Below, piece after piece: positions 7,892 through 15,067 of a DNA stretch of 20,644 nt (positions are counted from its first letter, which is position 1; every line of letters starts with the position of its first letter). The notes under the pieces were generated by a model. That model was not told the origin of the DNA. It saw nothing but the letters and a program-made list of their open reading frames with translations, and did not search any database. The translations under genes and the position numbers were made by a program. Origin of the DNA: Clostridium sp. CAG:451 (GTDB taxonomy: Bacteria > Bacillota_I > Bacilli_A > RF39 > UBA660); NCBI GenBank assembly GCA_000438295.1, contig FR901051.1, positions 1-20,644 on the forward strand, given 5' to 3'.

Positions 7892-8172
7892 TATTTTGAT
7901 TCCTTTTTAGTTTTATTTTCAGCAAATTTCTTCATAATACCTTCATTTTTCAATAAACTACGAACAGTATCAGAAGGAATTGCTCCACGGTCTAACCATT
8001 TAAGTGCTACTTCTTCATTAATCTTAGTAGTATTATCCTTTTCTAGTGGATTATAAGTTCCTACTAATTCAAGATATTCTCCATCACGTCTTGCTCTAGA
8101 GTCAGTTACTACGATACGATAAGTAGGTCTTTTCTTAGCACCCATTCTCATTAAACGAATCTTTACAGCCAT
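7891..8172 (-). CDS. rpsP: 30S ribosomal protein bS16
   Basis: Primary 16S rRNA-binding protein of the small subunit. The 93-residue sequence starts MAVKIRLMRMGAKKRPTYRI and contains DSRARRDGEYLELVGTYNP, both diagnostic for S16. The start is set at ATG 8172, because AAAGGAG lies 7 nt upstream and the family starts here; the longer frame from 8196 only adds leader codons. A perfect-consensus promoter lies about 30 nt before the start, which fits a highly expressed ribosomal gene. Length is normal for the family. Confidence 0.97.
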   Translation of the reverse strand: MAVKIRLMRMGAKKRPTYRIVVTDSRARRDGEYLELVGTYNPLEKDNTTKINEEVALKWLDRGAIPSDTVRSLLKNEGIMKKFAENKTKKESK

Positions 8173-8201
8173 AATTACACTCCTTTCCATTTGCAATTAA
8201 T

Positions 8202-8230
8202 ATTATAAATATTATTATCACACTTGTCAA
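8202..8230 (-). promoter_or_regulatory. Consensus promoter of rpsP-khpA
   Basis: Minus strand: TTGACA (8225-8230) and TATAAT (8202-8207), both exact consensus hexamers, with an optimal 17-bp spacer. The leader before the rpsP ribosome site is short. Confidence 0.9.
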
Positions 8231-8273
8231 CATTTTTTTGTTAACATTTCCAACTAACAGTATACTTACCTAC

Positions 8274-8291
8274 GGACAGTTTTTAAAATAA
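8274..8291 (+). repeat. Left terminal inverted repeat
   Basis: GGACAGTTTTTAAAATAA, an exact 18-bp reverse complement of 9720-9737. Confidence 0.85.
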
Positions 8292-8412
8292 TAAAAATAA
8301 GAGATAAATCCTATTCATCTCCTAAATCGTCTAAAAATTGATAAAACAATCCACATATGCTACAATCATTATAGTCAAAATCAAAAAAATAGAAAGTAGT
8401 GTGAATTGTTTT

Positions 8413-9545
8413 ATGGCTAAATTATACAATACCCAATCTGATATCACAATAGCTTTATGTAATTTTTTTAAAAATGTTGGTCATTTAAGAAAAACTCAAT
8501 TAAATATCTTGCCTGCTATTATTTTTGGTATGGCTATTTCCGAATCTTGTATTACCAATGATATTGTTAAGGTCTAAAAAGATGATTTTAACCTTGTATA
8601 CCCTACTTCTACTGAAAGAATAATTAGAAGATTTTTTAATAATGAGTTATTTGATAATTATACTTTTTTTGAAGATTGTATTAAAGATATTATTTCTAGA
8701 TAATCTCTTAGTCATGCTGATAAAAGAATTTATATCGTTATGGACCATATGACAAATTTACTGTCTTTATGATTACTATGAGAATTGGTAAGCAATCTAT
8801 TCCTTTATGGTTTCGTTGCTTTGAAGGCAAAAACAACCCTGATGCTTATAAACAATCTTTGATTGAAGAAGGTATTAATTTTGTAGATAATTTATTTAAA
8901 GATAAAGGATATGATTTAATCTTTCTTGGAGATAGATGGTTTAATTCCACTTCTCTAATGGCATTCATTAATTCTAAAGAACACACTTATGTTTTTAGAT
9001 TAAAAGAAAATTTCAAATGCTTCGTTTATGACAAGAAAGAAGGTCATAAAATATGGAAAAACATTAATGATTTATTTCACTATAAATATCATACTACTTT
9101 CTATGAAAATATCGGTTTTACTAGAAAAAATATTGAAACTAATATCGTTATTGGGCCAACTAAATCCACTCAATTATCAAATATTGATAGTGAACGTGAT
9201 GAATTTGAACCTTGGATTTTAGTAACCAACGGTAATCCTAAATGTGCTTTAAAGGATTATGCTTATCGCTTTGGAGCCATTGAATTTTTATTTAAATTTG
9301 AAAGCTTTTGAAAATATGTATACTTGTGTATATTTTACTTATCTTTGGATGAGTATTTTAGGAATAGAATATCTAAAAATAGTACTTGTTACAAAAAGCT
9401 TAAAATTGGAGCTACTAAAAAATATAAATCCGGTATTAAAAGAGTAATGTCTATTTTTAGAACTGATTTATTTTTACTAAATAAAGCATTTAATTCCACT
9501 ATTAAAATACGGTTGCCTTTTACTTTTATTTTATATGATATATAA
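8413..9545 (+). pseudogene. IS4-like DDE transposase, multiply broken
   Basis: The remnant starts MAKLYNTQSD at ATG 8413. In-frame TAA codons occur at 8575-8577 and 8701-8703. A one-base deletion near 8754 shifts the frame, after which the piece from 8769 reads well to a TGA at 9309-9311; two further shifts are needed to reach the end ...RLPFTFILYDI at 9545. DDE-like landmarks remain: YIVMDHMTN for the first Asp, IFLGDRWFN for the second and DYAYRFGAIEFLFK for the Glu, spread over different frames. The usual segment between FK and the C-terminal helices seems deleted near 9300. The family call IS4-like rests on the Y-x-x-R...E pattern, which is not an exact match. Confidence 0.8.
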
Positions 9546-9609
9546 CGATTAAAAACATTATATCTTTTAACCATGCCTATTAAATTAGGGTCTTTATAAT
9601 GCTAAAAAA

Positions 9610-9640
9610 ATGATAGAAATTACCATTTCTACCATTTTTT
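9610..9640 (+). terminator. Bidirectional terminator at the end of the IS
   Basis: ATGATAGAAA (9610-9619) pairs with TTTCTACCAT (9626-9635) with one wobble and a 6-nt loop. A T run follows on the plus strand, and an A run precedes it, which gives a T run on the minus strand. It could stop both the transposase and the surface-protein transcript coming from the right. Confidence 0.7.
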
Positions 9641-9719
9641 ACTTTGAGATTACCTATAAGTATCAAAATGTACAATACTGTCCGAGGTATTTTACATGTT
9701 TCACCCTTATTTTATATAG

Positions 9720-9737
9720 TTATTTTAAAAACTGTCC
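9720..9737 (-). repeat. Right terminal inverted repeat
   Basis: Exact 18-bp reverse complement of the left repeat 8274-8291. It ends 24 bp from the stop codon of the surface-protein gene. Confidence 0.85.
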
Positions 9738-9761
9738 TTAGCTAAGCTTCCATCTATATTT

Positions 9762-11633
9762 TCATCCAATTGAAAAGGGATTAAGTGCTGATCCATCACC
9801 TTTAGCAATAGTTACATTTTGTTTTAAATTTATAACCGGGCGAACCCCATTAAAAGAGGTCACGAGAGGCCACGGAAACAAGCTCCCTGATGATATCACA
9901 TACCAAACGAAATCATTCGAGTTGCTAGAATAGAAGTAAGACGGAGAAAGTGTCCAAAAATTCTTTCCATTATATAGATAATAATTACTATTAGCAGAAC
10001 CGGACTTTCCACCAGCTAAGGCTACTTCATCGGCTAGTATTAATCCAATAGAATAATTAAGTTTAGCACTTTCATTTGATACTTTGAATCTATCATTTTC
10101 TTGACTACATTTTAAACTTGGTATCTTTTTTATTTCTATACGATTATATACATCATAGTTTGTACTGGATGATGTTAAATATCCTGAACCATCAGTTATA
10201 CTTCTATCATTACAAAAAGTGGTGTCTGCTAAGTACGAAGTATAGTTCGTAAGATTATTTTGATACCAACTATCTAGCTTTGTTTTAATTACTGAATCCG
10301 TTGTATTTGTTTGAGCCGATAATAGACTATTAGAACTATAACTTATTGGTTTTACTACCATCGTAGTAACATTACTATATCCCGTTACTTTATATACTAC
10401 ATTACAACTAGTATTCAAACAACTATATAACTGATTATTTACTATCTCATCGTGATTATCAGTCCAGGTTAATTGTTTGATATCTCCAGTTAAAGTGAAC
10501 TTTCTAGTTGACTCATCAAAAGTATATCCTGTTCCATAATCATACTGTTTTGTATTATTAAATCCGCTATATCCCGTAGTTCCGTTATCTTCATGTAGTG
10601 AAAAGTTTTCATTATATTTATATCCGACATAAGTTGAATCCCAATATTTATCATTAAACGGAGAAGTCCCTATCATAGTATTATTACCTGTATCGGATGT
10701 ACTCTTACCAGAATAAATCATTCTGACACTTCCATCTCCATTACGTCTAATGACTCTCCAGATGAATCCGGCAAAGGATACATAATTATTCTTTACTGCT
10801 CCTCTATAATAATAACTTTCTCCATCATCATCTTCTGCCATATATAGTCCATCAGTCTCACTATCATTTGGTGCTATTTTATTAAAATCAGGTGTCCCTT
10901 TTGCCTTTATAGCGATTTTAGCAGACTCTACTGTTGCTTCATGATTATTCATTACTAACATACAATCTGATAAAGTAGTAAAACCATTATCTTTACAATA
11001 TGTATCCTCTGCTTGTGCTACAGTATCTGAAGTTTGTCTATAAACATTTACTCTTACTTTATAAGTTAGTCCACCATTATCGTTTTATGGATTATAACTT
11101 TCATCTACCCAGATTCTTAATCTATAATTAATAGTTGTTTCTCCCTGCTCCTTTAAATTTCCAGTATACAAACTCATCATATCTGCTGGTCTTCCGGTAT
11201 AAACATTTCCTGATGGTTCTTCATAGTATGTTCTTGGTGCCATTACTTCTGTCTCTTTTCCATTACTATCTACAGTAGTTAAATAATACTTAATATTATT
11301 ACCACTAAAAGTATTACCTGTTTCTTCCTTAGCTGCTATTTCATAATTGATATCGGTATTTCCAATGATAGACGACTTAACAGTAAAATCAAAATACTCT
11401 CCACTATTTTTTCTAGTCTTACCAGTATTGTCTGTAGTTGGTAGGGCATTATTAATAGAAATAGTATTATTACTTTCAGTATAAAGCATCGTTATTGCTC
11501 CGGTTGTAATTGTATTTTCTTTCTTACCTATTCCACTATAGATAAAGGCTGAATAACTGATTCCTATTACTACTATTAATAAAAATATTGATGTTGCTAC
11601 CGTTAATATATTTTTTAGCTTTCCCTTATTCAT
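9762..11633 (-). pseudogene. TasA-like/DUF6273-like surface protein with one in-frame stop
   Basis: From ATG 11633 to TGA 9762-9764 one frame gives 622 sense codons, interrupted only by TAA at codon 183 (11087-11085) in DESYNP-stop-NDNGGLTYKVRV; AAA to TAA would explain it. The N-terminus has a signal/anchor segment (about 10-30) followed by the TasA/camelysin-like pattern YSAF...NTITTGAITMLYTE. The C-terminal half has the DUF6273-like pattern IGLILADEVALAGG, FWTLSPSYF and GVRPVINLK, with many Ser, Asn, Tyr and Gly. Such proteins are exported and thought to be on the cell surface. If not rescued, the product is a 182-residue N-terminal piece. AAGGGGTGA lies before the ATG. No LPXTG is present. 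Confidence 0.75.
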
Positions 11634-11733
11634 CTCCTATCACCCCTTTTATTTTAGTATTACTCAAAATGATAGATTCATACCTTTTTATCGTTAATTT
11701 ATTACTTTGACAGTTTGATATTACTGCTCTCAT
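11626..11733 (-). CDS. Possible 35-residue leader reading frame before the surface protein
   Basis: ATG 11733 follows an AAGGTGTGA-like ribosome site, and the frame ends with TAA at 11628-11626, a few bases inside the surface-protein gene, so the two overlap in different frames. The peptide begins MRAVISNCQSN and has no recognised domain. It could couple translation to the following gene, or it may be chance in AT-rich DNA. Confidence 0.25.
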   Translation of the reverse strand: MRAVISNCQSNKLTIKRYESIILSNTKIKGVIGDE

Positions 11734-11844
11734 CACTGTCTCACACCTTCCATTCTTTATTTTATAAATATCATTATTCTTGACATTTTAATCATATCAT
11801 AAAAATTCAATTTAAACATTTGACTATATAACCATTTTTGAAGC

Positions 11845-11885
11845 ATAGCAAAAAAAGATAGGACTAGTCTTATATCTCTATCTTT
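11845..11885 (-). terminator. Strong terminator at the end of the small transcription unit
   Basis: Minus strand: AAAGATAG (11885-11878) pairs exactly with CTATCTTT (11861-11854), followed by further T residues. It would end both the small transcript starting near 12047 and readthrough from the uvrC-to-12146 gene run. Confidence 0.8.
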
Positions 11886-11900
11886 ATTACTACACAATAA

Positions 11901-12047
11901 AAGAAAGTAGTTTTGTTACTTAATACCCCCCCCCATGTTAACTAGATGTAAACTTATATTATCCATGAGGGGGCCACCTCTACTTTCTTGTTTTTTGCTT
12001 ATTTGTGAATTAAAATGTACACTTTTTACCATTTTCTTAGCTTCTAC
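11901..12047 (-). ncRNA. Structured small transcript with a tiny reading frame and a run of nine G
   Basis: Outer arms AAGAAAGTAG (11989-11980) and CTACTTTCTT (11910-11901) are a perfect 10-bp inverted repeat. Inside it CATGAGGGGG (plus strand 11964-11973) pairs with the C run and CATG at 11928-11937. The minus strand carries AGAGGTGG, 7 nt before an ATG (11967) that opens a 16-codon frame reading MDNISLHLVNMGGGIK; a longer frame starts at 12032. The three Gly codons are the run of nine G (11926-11934). The outer stem lies next to the ribosome site and could hide it. The layout recalls type I toxin mRNAs, but I recognise no known family. Confidence 0.4.
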
Positions 12048-12053
12048 AACTAT

Positions 12054-12082
12054 ATCTTATCAAATATAATAAGGTTAATCAA
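12054..12082 (-). promoter_or_regulatory. Candidate promoter of the small structured transcript
   Basis: Minus strand: TTGATT (12077-12082) and TAAGAT (12054-12059) with a 17-bp spacer, between the last gene of the long run and the structured element. Confidence 0.45.
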
Positions 12083-12145
12083 TAGTTTATCAAACATATT
12101 TTTTTACATTTTATTTTGCAACTTAAATAGTAAATATATAATATA

Positions 12146-12397
12146 CTAATGAATTTTTCTTATTATATCTTGAACCACTTTATCAAAAAACTCTAATTCA
12201 TCATTATCGATAGGTAATATTTTATCTCCATTTAATATTCCTATATAAATATTACCTTCTATTTCCTTTAAATCACTAGCTGTTGTGTAAACTATATACT
12301 TTATTTTATCCTTTTCTAATTCCATCAAGGGATAAATATTCTTTTCTTCACCATTAATTATAACAATAATTTTATCTTTTTTTTCCATACTGTTCAT
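12146..12397 (-). CDS. Small acidic DUF1292-like protein
   Basis: An 83-residue cytoplasmic-type protein with no signal or membrane segment. The pattern KYIVYTTASD...GNIYIGILNGDKILPIDNDELEFFDKVVQDI resembles DUF1292 (YrzB-like) proteins, in which a tyrosine-threonine strand is followed by a strand, a leucine-proline turn and a final acidic helix. The role of that family is not known. The first ATG is preferred, because AAGGAG lies 4 nt upstream; Met4 is an alternative. It overlaps the preceding gene by 26 bp. As the last gene of the metallopeptidase group it may be an accessory or immunity protein, which is inference from position only. Confidence 0.7.
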   Translation of the reverse strand: MNSMEKKDKIIVIINGEEKNIYPLMELEKDKIKYIVYTTASDLKEIEGNIYIGILNGDKILPIDNDELEFFDKVVQDIIRKIH

Positions 12398-12932
12398 GAT
12401 ACTCCTTATTAGCTTCTTGTTCTACTTTTAAATCCATGACTTCACTTTGTTCCTTCATATCCCACTTATCAAGATAATCTTGTAGTTTTTCTTTATCAAT
12501 TTCTAAAGTATTATCAGTGATATAACCATCTTTATATATATCATATAAGAAACTAGTTTTTCTAAATGCTAAAGTGGACTTTTGTTCTCCTGATATGGGA
12601 AGTGAAGTAAGTAAGTCATCCTTTTCTCCAGCCATTGTTAAATAGTGTTTATCATCTTCCATAGTTTTTACATAAAGATCTTTAATATCATAACTATTAT
12701 CATCAATATTAACCACACCTGTATCATAAAACTTTTCAAAAACAGGATCAAAATCCCCCTTTATCTTTTCTGAAACATCATAATATATACCAGCATATTC
12801 ATTAAAATCACTATCCGCTTTTACTGGTAAACTAAAACAAAGTGATGATAAAACTATTCCTGATGTTAGAAATATTCTTTTTCCTATAGTCATATTTTTA
12901 ATAGTAATTTTTTCTTTAGTATTCTTTAGCAT
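12372..12932 (-). CDS. Secreted protein of unknown function
   Basis: The 186-residue protein starts with a basic stretch and a hydrophobic core (IFLTSGIVLSSLCFSLPV) ending in VKA-DS, a good Sec signal peptide cut near residue 40. A cysteine in the core has no lipobox around it. The mature part is acidic and largely helical, rich in Asp, Lys and Tyr, and without cysteine. I recognise no family. TAGGAGG overlaps the stop codon of the metallopeptidase gene 10 nt upstream, so expression is coupled. Because it is exported beside a putative non-Sec toxin, it could act outside the cell as a partner or protective protein. Confidence 0.7.
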   Translation of the reverse strand: MLKNTKEKITIKNMTIGKRIFLTSGIVLSSLCFSLPVKADSDFNEYAGIYYDVSEKIKGDFDPVFEKFYDTGVVNIDDNSYDIKDLYVKTMEDDKHYLTMAGEKDDLLTSLPISGEQKSTLAFRKTSFLYDIYKDGYITDNTLEIDKEKLQDYLDKWDMKEQSEVMDLKVEQEANKEYHEQYGKKR

Positions 12933-12942
12933 GATTTTCCTC

Positions 12943-14145
12943 CTATTCTAATACACTCTTCATATATTCATATAAATTATCATAACCCACTCCAGAAAGT
13001 GGTATTTCTTTTAAAGAAGCCGGGTCATTATAGTAAAGTAATGTAGACTCTGCAAAACATTCTGCGGGCGTTTTATGACCATATTCTCTAATAATACTAT
13101 AATCACTGTCATTTTTATTTATTTGATTATATATATCTTCAAAAGTAGTAGTAGCAGAAAGCTTGCCATTATCCAATATAGAATTATCAAAGGAATGTCC
13201 TAATTCATGGGAAAAAGAATCAACTGCAAACTTTTTTGTCTTAGCATTTGCCATATAGTATTTCATATCAAAAGTAGAATAATTAGACCCATTAGTATAA
13301 GCAACCCAATTTGTACCATTTACCCCTTTTTTATCATAATCTGCATACACAAAAGTTATTTGTTTCAACGGAGCTATAGCAGTTTCTTTAAACTTATCTC
13401 CATACTTATCAGCTTCTAACATAACAGAATGATGAAATTCTGATACTTGAGTAGTATACTTTTTTATTGCCTCTTCACTAAATTGCTCATAAAGATAACC
13501 TGTGTTATTTGAATTACGCCTTAATCTTCCTAGTGGTACAATAACTTTTGTTCCTTCTTTATTGTAAAACTCTAAATATTTAGACTCAATCTCAGGAAAA
13601 TAAGTATAAAGTGGAAGAGTTATCTTTCCTTCTTTAAGAATAGGAGTTGTATCTAAATAAACATAACCATTTTTCTTATCCTCTTCCATCAACTTACCAG
13701 CATAATATATTCTATCCTTGATACTCATCTTATCATAAGGCTTATCCGATGTAATAATTCCTTGTTCTAGAGCTTTTTCCATATTTGCAATATAAATAGT
13801 AATTATTGCTAAAGCACTATCCATATCTTTCAATTGATTACTAAGAGATAAAATATTTGTTTGCAATCTATCGGTTTCTTTCAAAATATTATTACTACTA
13901 TTTATTATTTCACTAGTTCCTGTTATATTAAACTTATCATAATAATACTTAGTACATTCTAACGAATAATCACTTCTATTAGAACCAGCTACTTTTGCTC
14001 CATTATAGCCTTCTAAGGTACTAGCTTTACTTGCAAGTTCTCGTTCTGTTTCATTAAGACTTTCTAGTCTATTATTAAATGTATTAAGCATACTAGTAAT
14101 ATCTATTAAAGTTGATGTTACCTCTTTTTCATTTACTGCACTCAT
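12943..14145 (-). CDS. Lethal-factor-like (ATLF/M34) zinc metallopeptidase with N-terminal helical region
   Basis: The 400-residue protein has two parts. Residues 1 to about 150 are heptad-like helices (NTFNNRLESLNETERELASK; DRLQTNILSLSNQLKDMDSA) with no signal peptide, similar in style to LXG/WXG-type secretion regions. Residues about 200-400 hold HELGH (313-317), Tyr355 in REYGHKTPAE and Glu362 in PAECFAES. In anthrax lethal factor the same features are H686/H690, Tyr728 and E735, so the spacing from the first His (42 to Tyr, 49 to Glu) is the same. This supports an ATLF/M34-type peptidase, a group that includes Pro-Pro endopeptidases. AAAGGAG precedes ATG 14145, which overlaps the upstream stop codon. 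The target is unknown. Confidence 0.8.
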   Translation of the reverse strand: MSAVNEKEVTSTLIDITSMLNTFNNRLESLNETERELASKASTLEGYNGAKVAGSNRSDYSLECTKYYYDKFNITGTSEIINSSNNILKETDRLQTNILSLSNQLKDMDSALAIITIYIANMEKALEQGIITSDKPYDKMSIKDRIYYAGKLMEEDKKNGYVYLDTTPILKEGKITLPLYTYFPEIESKYLEFYNKEGTKVIVPLGRLRRNSNNTGYLYEQFSEEAIKKYTTQVSEFHHSVMLEADKYGDKFKETAIAPLKQITFVYADYDKKGVNGTNWVAYTNGSNYSTFDMKYYMANAKTKKFAVDSFSHELGHSFDNSILDNGKLSATTTFEDIYNQINKNDSDYSIIREYGHKTPAECFAESTLLYYNDPASLKEIPLSGVGYDNLYEYMKSVLE

Positions 14146-14459
14146 TTGCTTTCTCCTTTATGATATATTGTATTAGTAAGAACTGCTTCTTTACTATAAT
14201 TTACATTAGTAGACATCTGATTTTGAAATGATGATTTAACTAAAGAAGTATCAAGATCAGCAATAGTTACATTTGCTTTATTAATTTTATTTGCTCCTCC
14301 TAAAGTATTCCAAATAGCTGATAATCCATCAAAGCTTTCTTTAATAGAATTAGTAGTAATTTCTACTCCATTAACAGAATCGAAGTTTTCCTTAGTATTA
14401 TTAATATCATCTACCAGATATTTAACCGTTTCCTCACTTACTTCATTTCCACCTAACAA
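14142..14459 (-). CDS. Small helical WXG100-like partner of the metallopeptidase
   Basis: About 105 residues, no signal peptide, predicted mainly helical with a central turn around GLSAIWNTLGG, loosely like the W-x-G turn of WXG100 proteins but not an exact match. TTG 14459 is chosen as start, since AGGGGTGA lies 5 nt upstream; GTG 14468 in the same frame is itself part of that ribosome site. The last codons overlap the metallopeptidase ATG (ATGA), so the two are made together. In LXG-toxin operons such small helical proteins bind the toxin's N-terminal region for type VII export. No secretion machinery is in the window, so the role is inferred. Confidence 0.65.
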   Translation of the reverse strand: MLGGNEVSEETVKYLVDDINNTKENFDSVNGVEITTNSIKESFDGLSAIWNTLGGANKINKANVTIADLDTSLVKSSFQNQMSTNVNYSKEAVLTNTIYHKGESK

Positions 14460-14473
14460 ACTAATCACCCCTA

Positions 14474-14541
14474 TCTAAATCTTCTATAACTATTTTAACA
14501 GTATCATTAAAATTAGTAAATCTATTTATATACAAATCTAT
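14474..14541 (-). repeat. Diverged second copy of the miaA 3' end
   Basis: The minus strand reads DFTNFNDTVKIVIEDLDRGD before a stop codon, matching the miaA C-terminus DFTNFNNTINNVVKDLERKN. At DNA level 14474-14520 matches 15082-15128 at about 39 of 47 positions, including an identical 15-nt block. Small deletions interrupt the part further upstream. It overlaps the ribosome site of the next gene, which suggests that a miaA copy once lay directly before that gene. Confidence 0.75.
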
Positions 14542-14545
14542 TTTA

Positions 14546-15067
14546 TCATATTTTTTTTACTAATGTTGTGGGTAAAACTTGCTTTAATTCTAATTTATCA
14601 TATTCTTTTTGCTTGTAAGCATAATCGGTTAAGCAGTTATGACAAGAAGAAAAACTATGGCACCTATTGGCAGCTGAACCAATTGCATCTCCCGGTGCAC
14701 ATAATCCGAGTCCTTCCCATTCTCTAACTTTTTCTAAAGGAGTAATTTTACCTCTTTTATGAATTTCATCGACTTGAGACTGAGTCAATTCCTTCCCTTG
14801 TTTATATCTATTTATTGTATGATCACATATTTCTTTTAAAGAAATAATAGTACCTAATTTTGTTTTTTTTAAAACACATAAATCCAACAATTGATTGTTT
14901 ATATCATCAACTCCATTTTCTCTAAAATATGCTTTTAATTTCTCACTATTTGCAAACAAATAAACTGTATGTTTGTCGGAAAAATCAGGTGAATATTCTC
15001 TATTTTTCTCTTCTTTTAAATTTAAAATTATCATGTCCAATATTGCTTCAATATCAATTTTTTTCAT
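14546..15067 (-). CDS. Cysteine-cluster protein of unknown function
   Basis: The protein has 173 residues from ATG 15067; ATG 15073, six bases earlier, is also possible. Either start overlaps the miaA 3' end in another frame, with AAAGGA just upstream. There is no signal peptide or membrane segment. The N-terminal two thirds is helical and charged. The C-terminal part has GLCAPGDAIGSAANRCHSFS followed by SCHNCLTDYA: four cysteines and two histidines within about 25 residues, a probable zinc or iron-sulfur site. I do not recognise the family by name. It is bracketed by the true and the remnant miaA 3' ends, so it probably arrived as a cassette. Confidence 0.7.
   Translation of the reverse strand: MKKIDIEAILDMIILNLKEEKNREYSPDFSDKHTVYLFANSEKLKAYFRENGVDDINNQLLDLCVLKKTKLGTIISLKEICDHTINRYKQGKELTQSQVDEIHKRGKITPLEKVREWEGLGLCAPGDAIGSAANRCHSFSSCHNCLTDYAYKQKEYDKLELKQVLPTTLVKKI

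Larger units (their letters stand above)
8274..9737 (+). mobile_element. Decayed DDE insertion sequence with 18-bp terminal inverted repeats
   Basis: The element is bounded by perfect 18-bp inverted repeats beginning GGACAG and contains one broken transposase gene. Total length is 1464 bp. The flanks TTACCTAC (8266-8273) and TTAGCTAA (9738-9745) agree at 6 of 8 positions and might be a worn target duplication, but this is weak. The element sits between the rpsP promoter and the surface-protein gene. The number of disabling changes inside shows an old insertion. Confidence 0.8.

Noticed and set aside
8338..8412. Extended N-terminus of the decayed transposase from ATG 8338.
   Set aside because: The segment is low-complexity, and ATG 8413 gives the natural start of a transposase (MAKLYNTQ).
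9738..9761. A longer C-terminus for the surface protein in another frame (reading QLDENIDGSLAKD).
   Set aside because: The in-frame ending ...GDGSALNPFSIG before TGA matches the usual end of this protein type.
11901..11989. CRISPR repeat or miniature transposon, because of the 10-bp inverted repeat with inner C and G runs.
   Set aside because: It occurs once, with no spacer periodicity and no flanking target duplication. A structured transcript explains it better.
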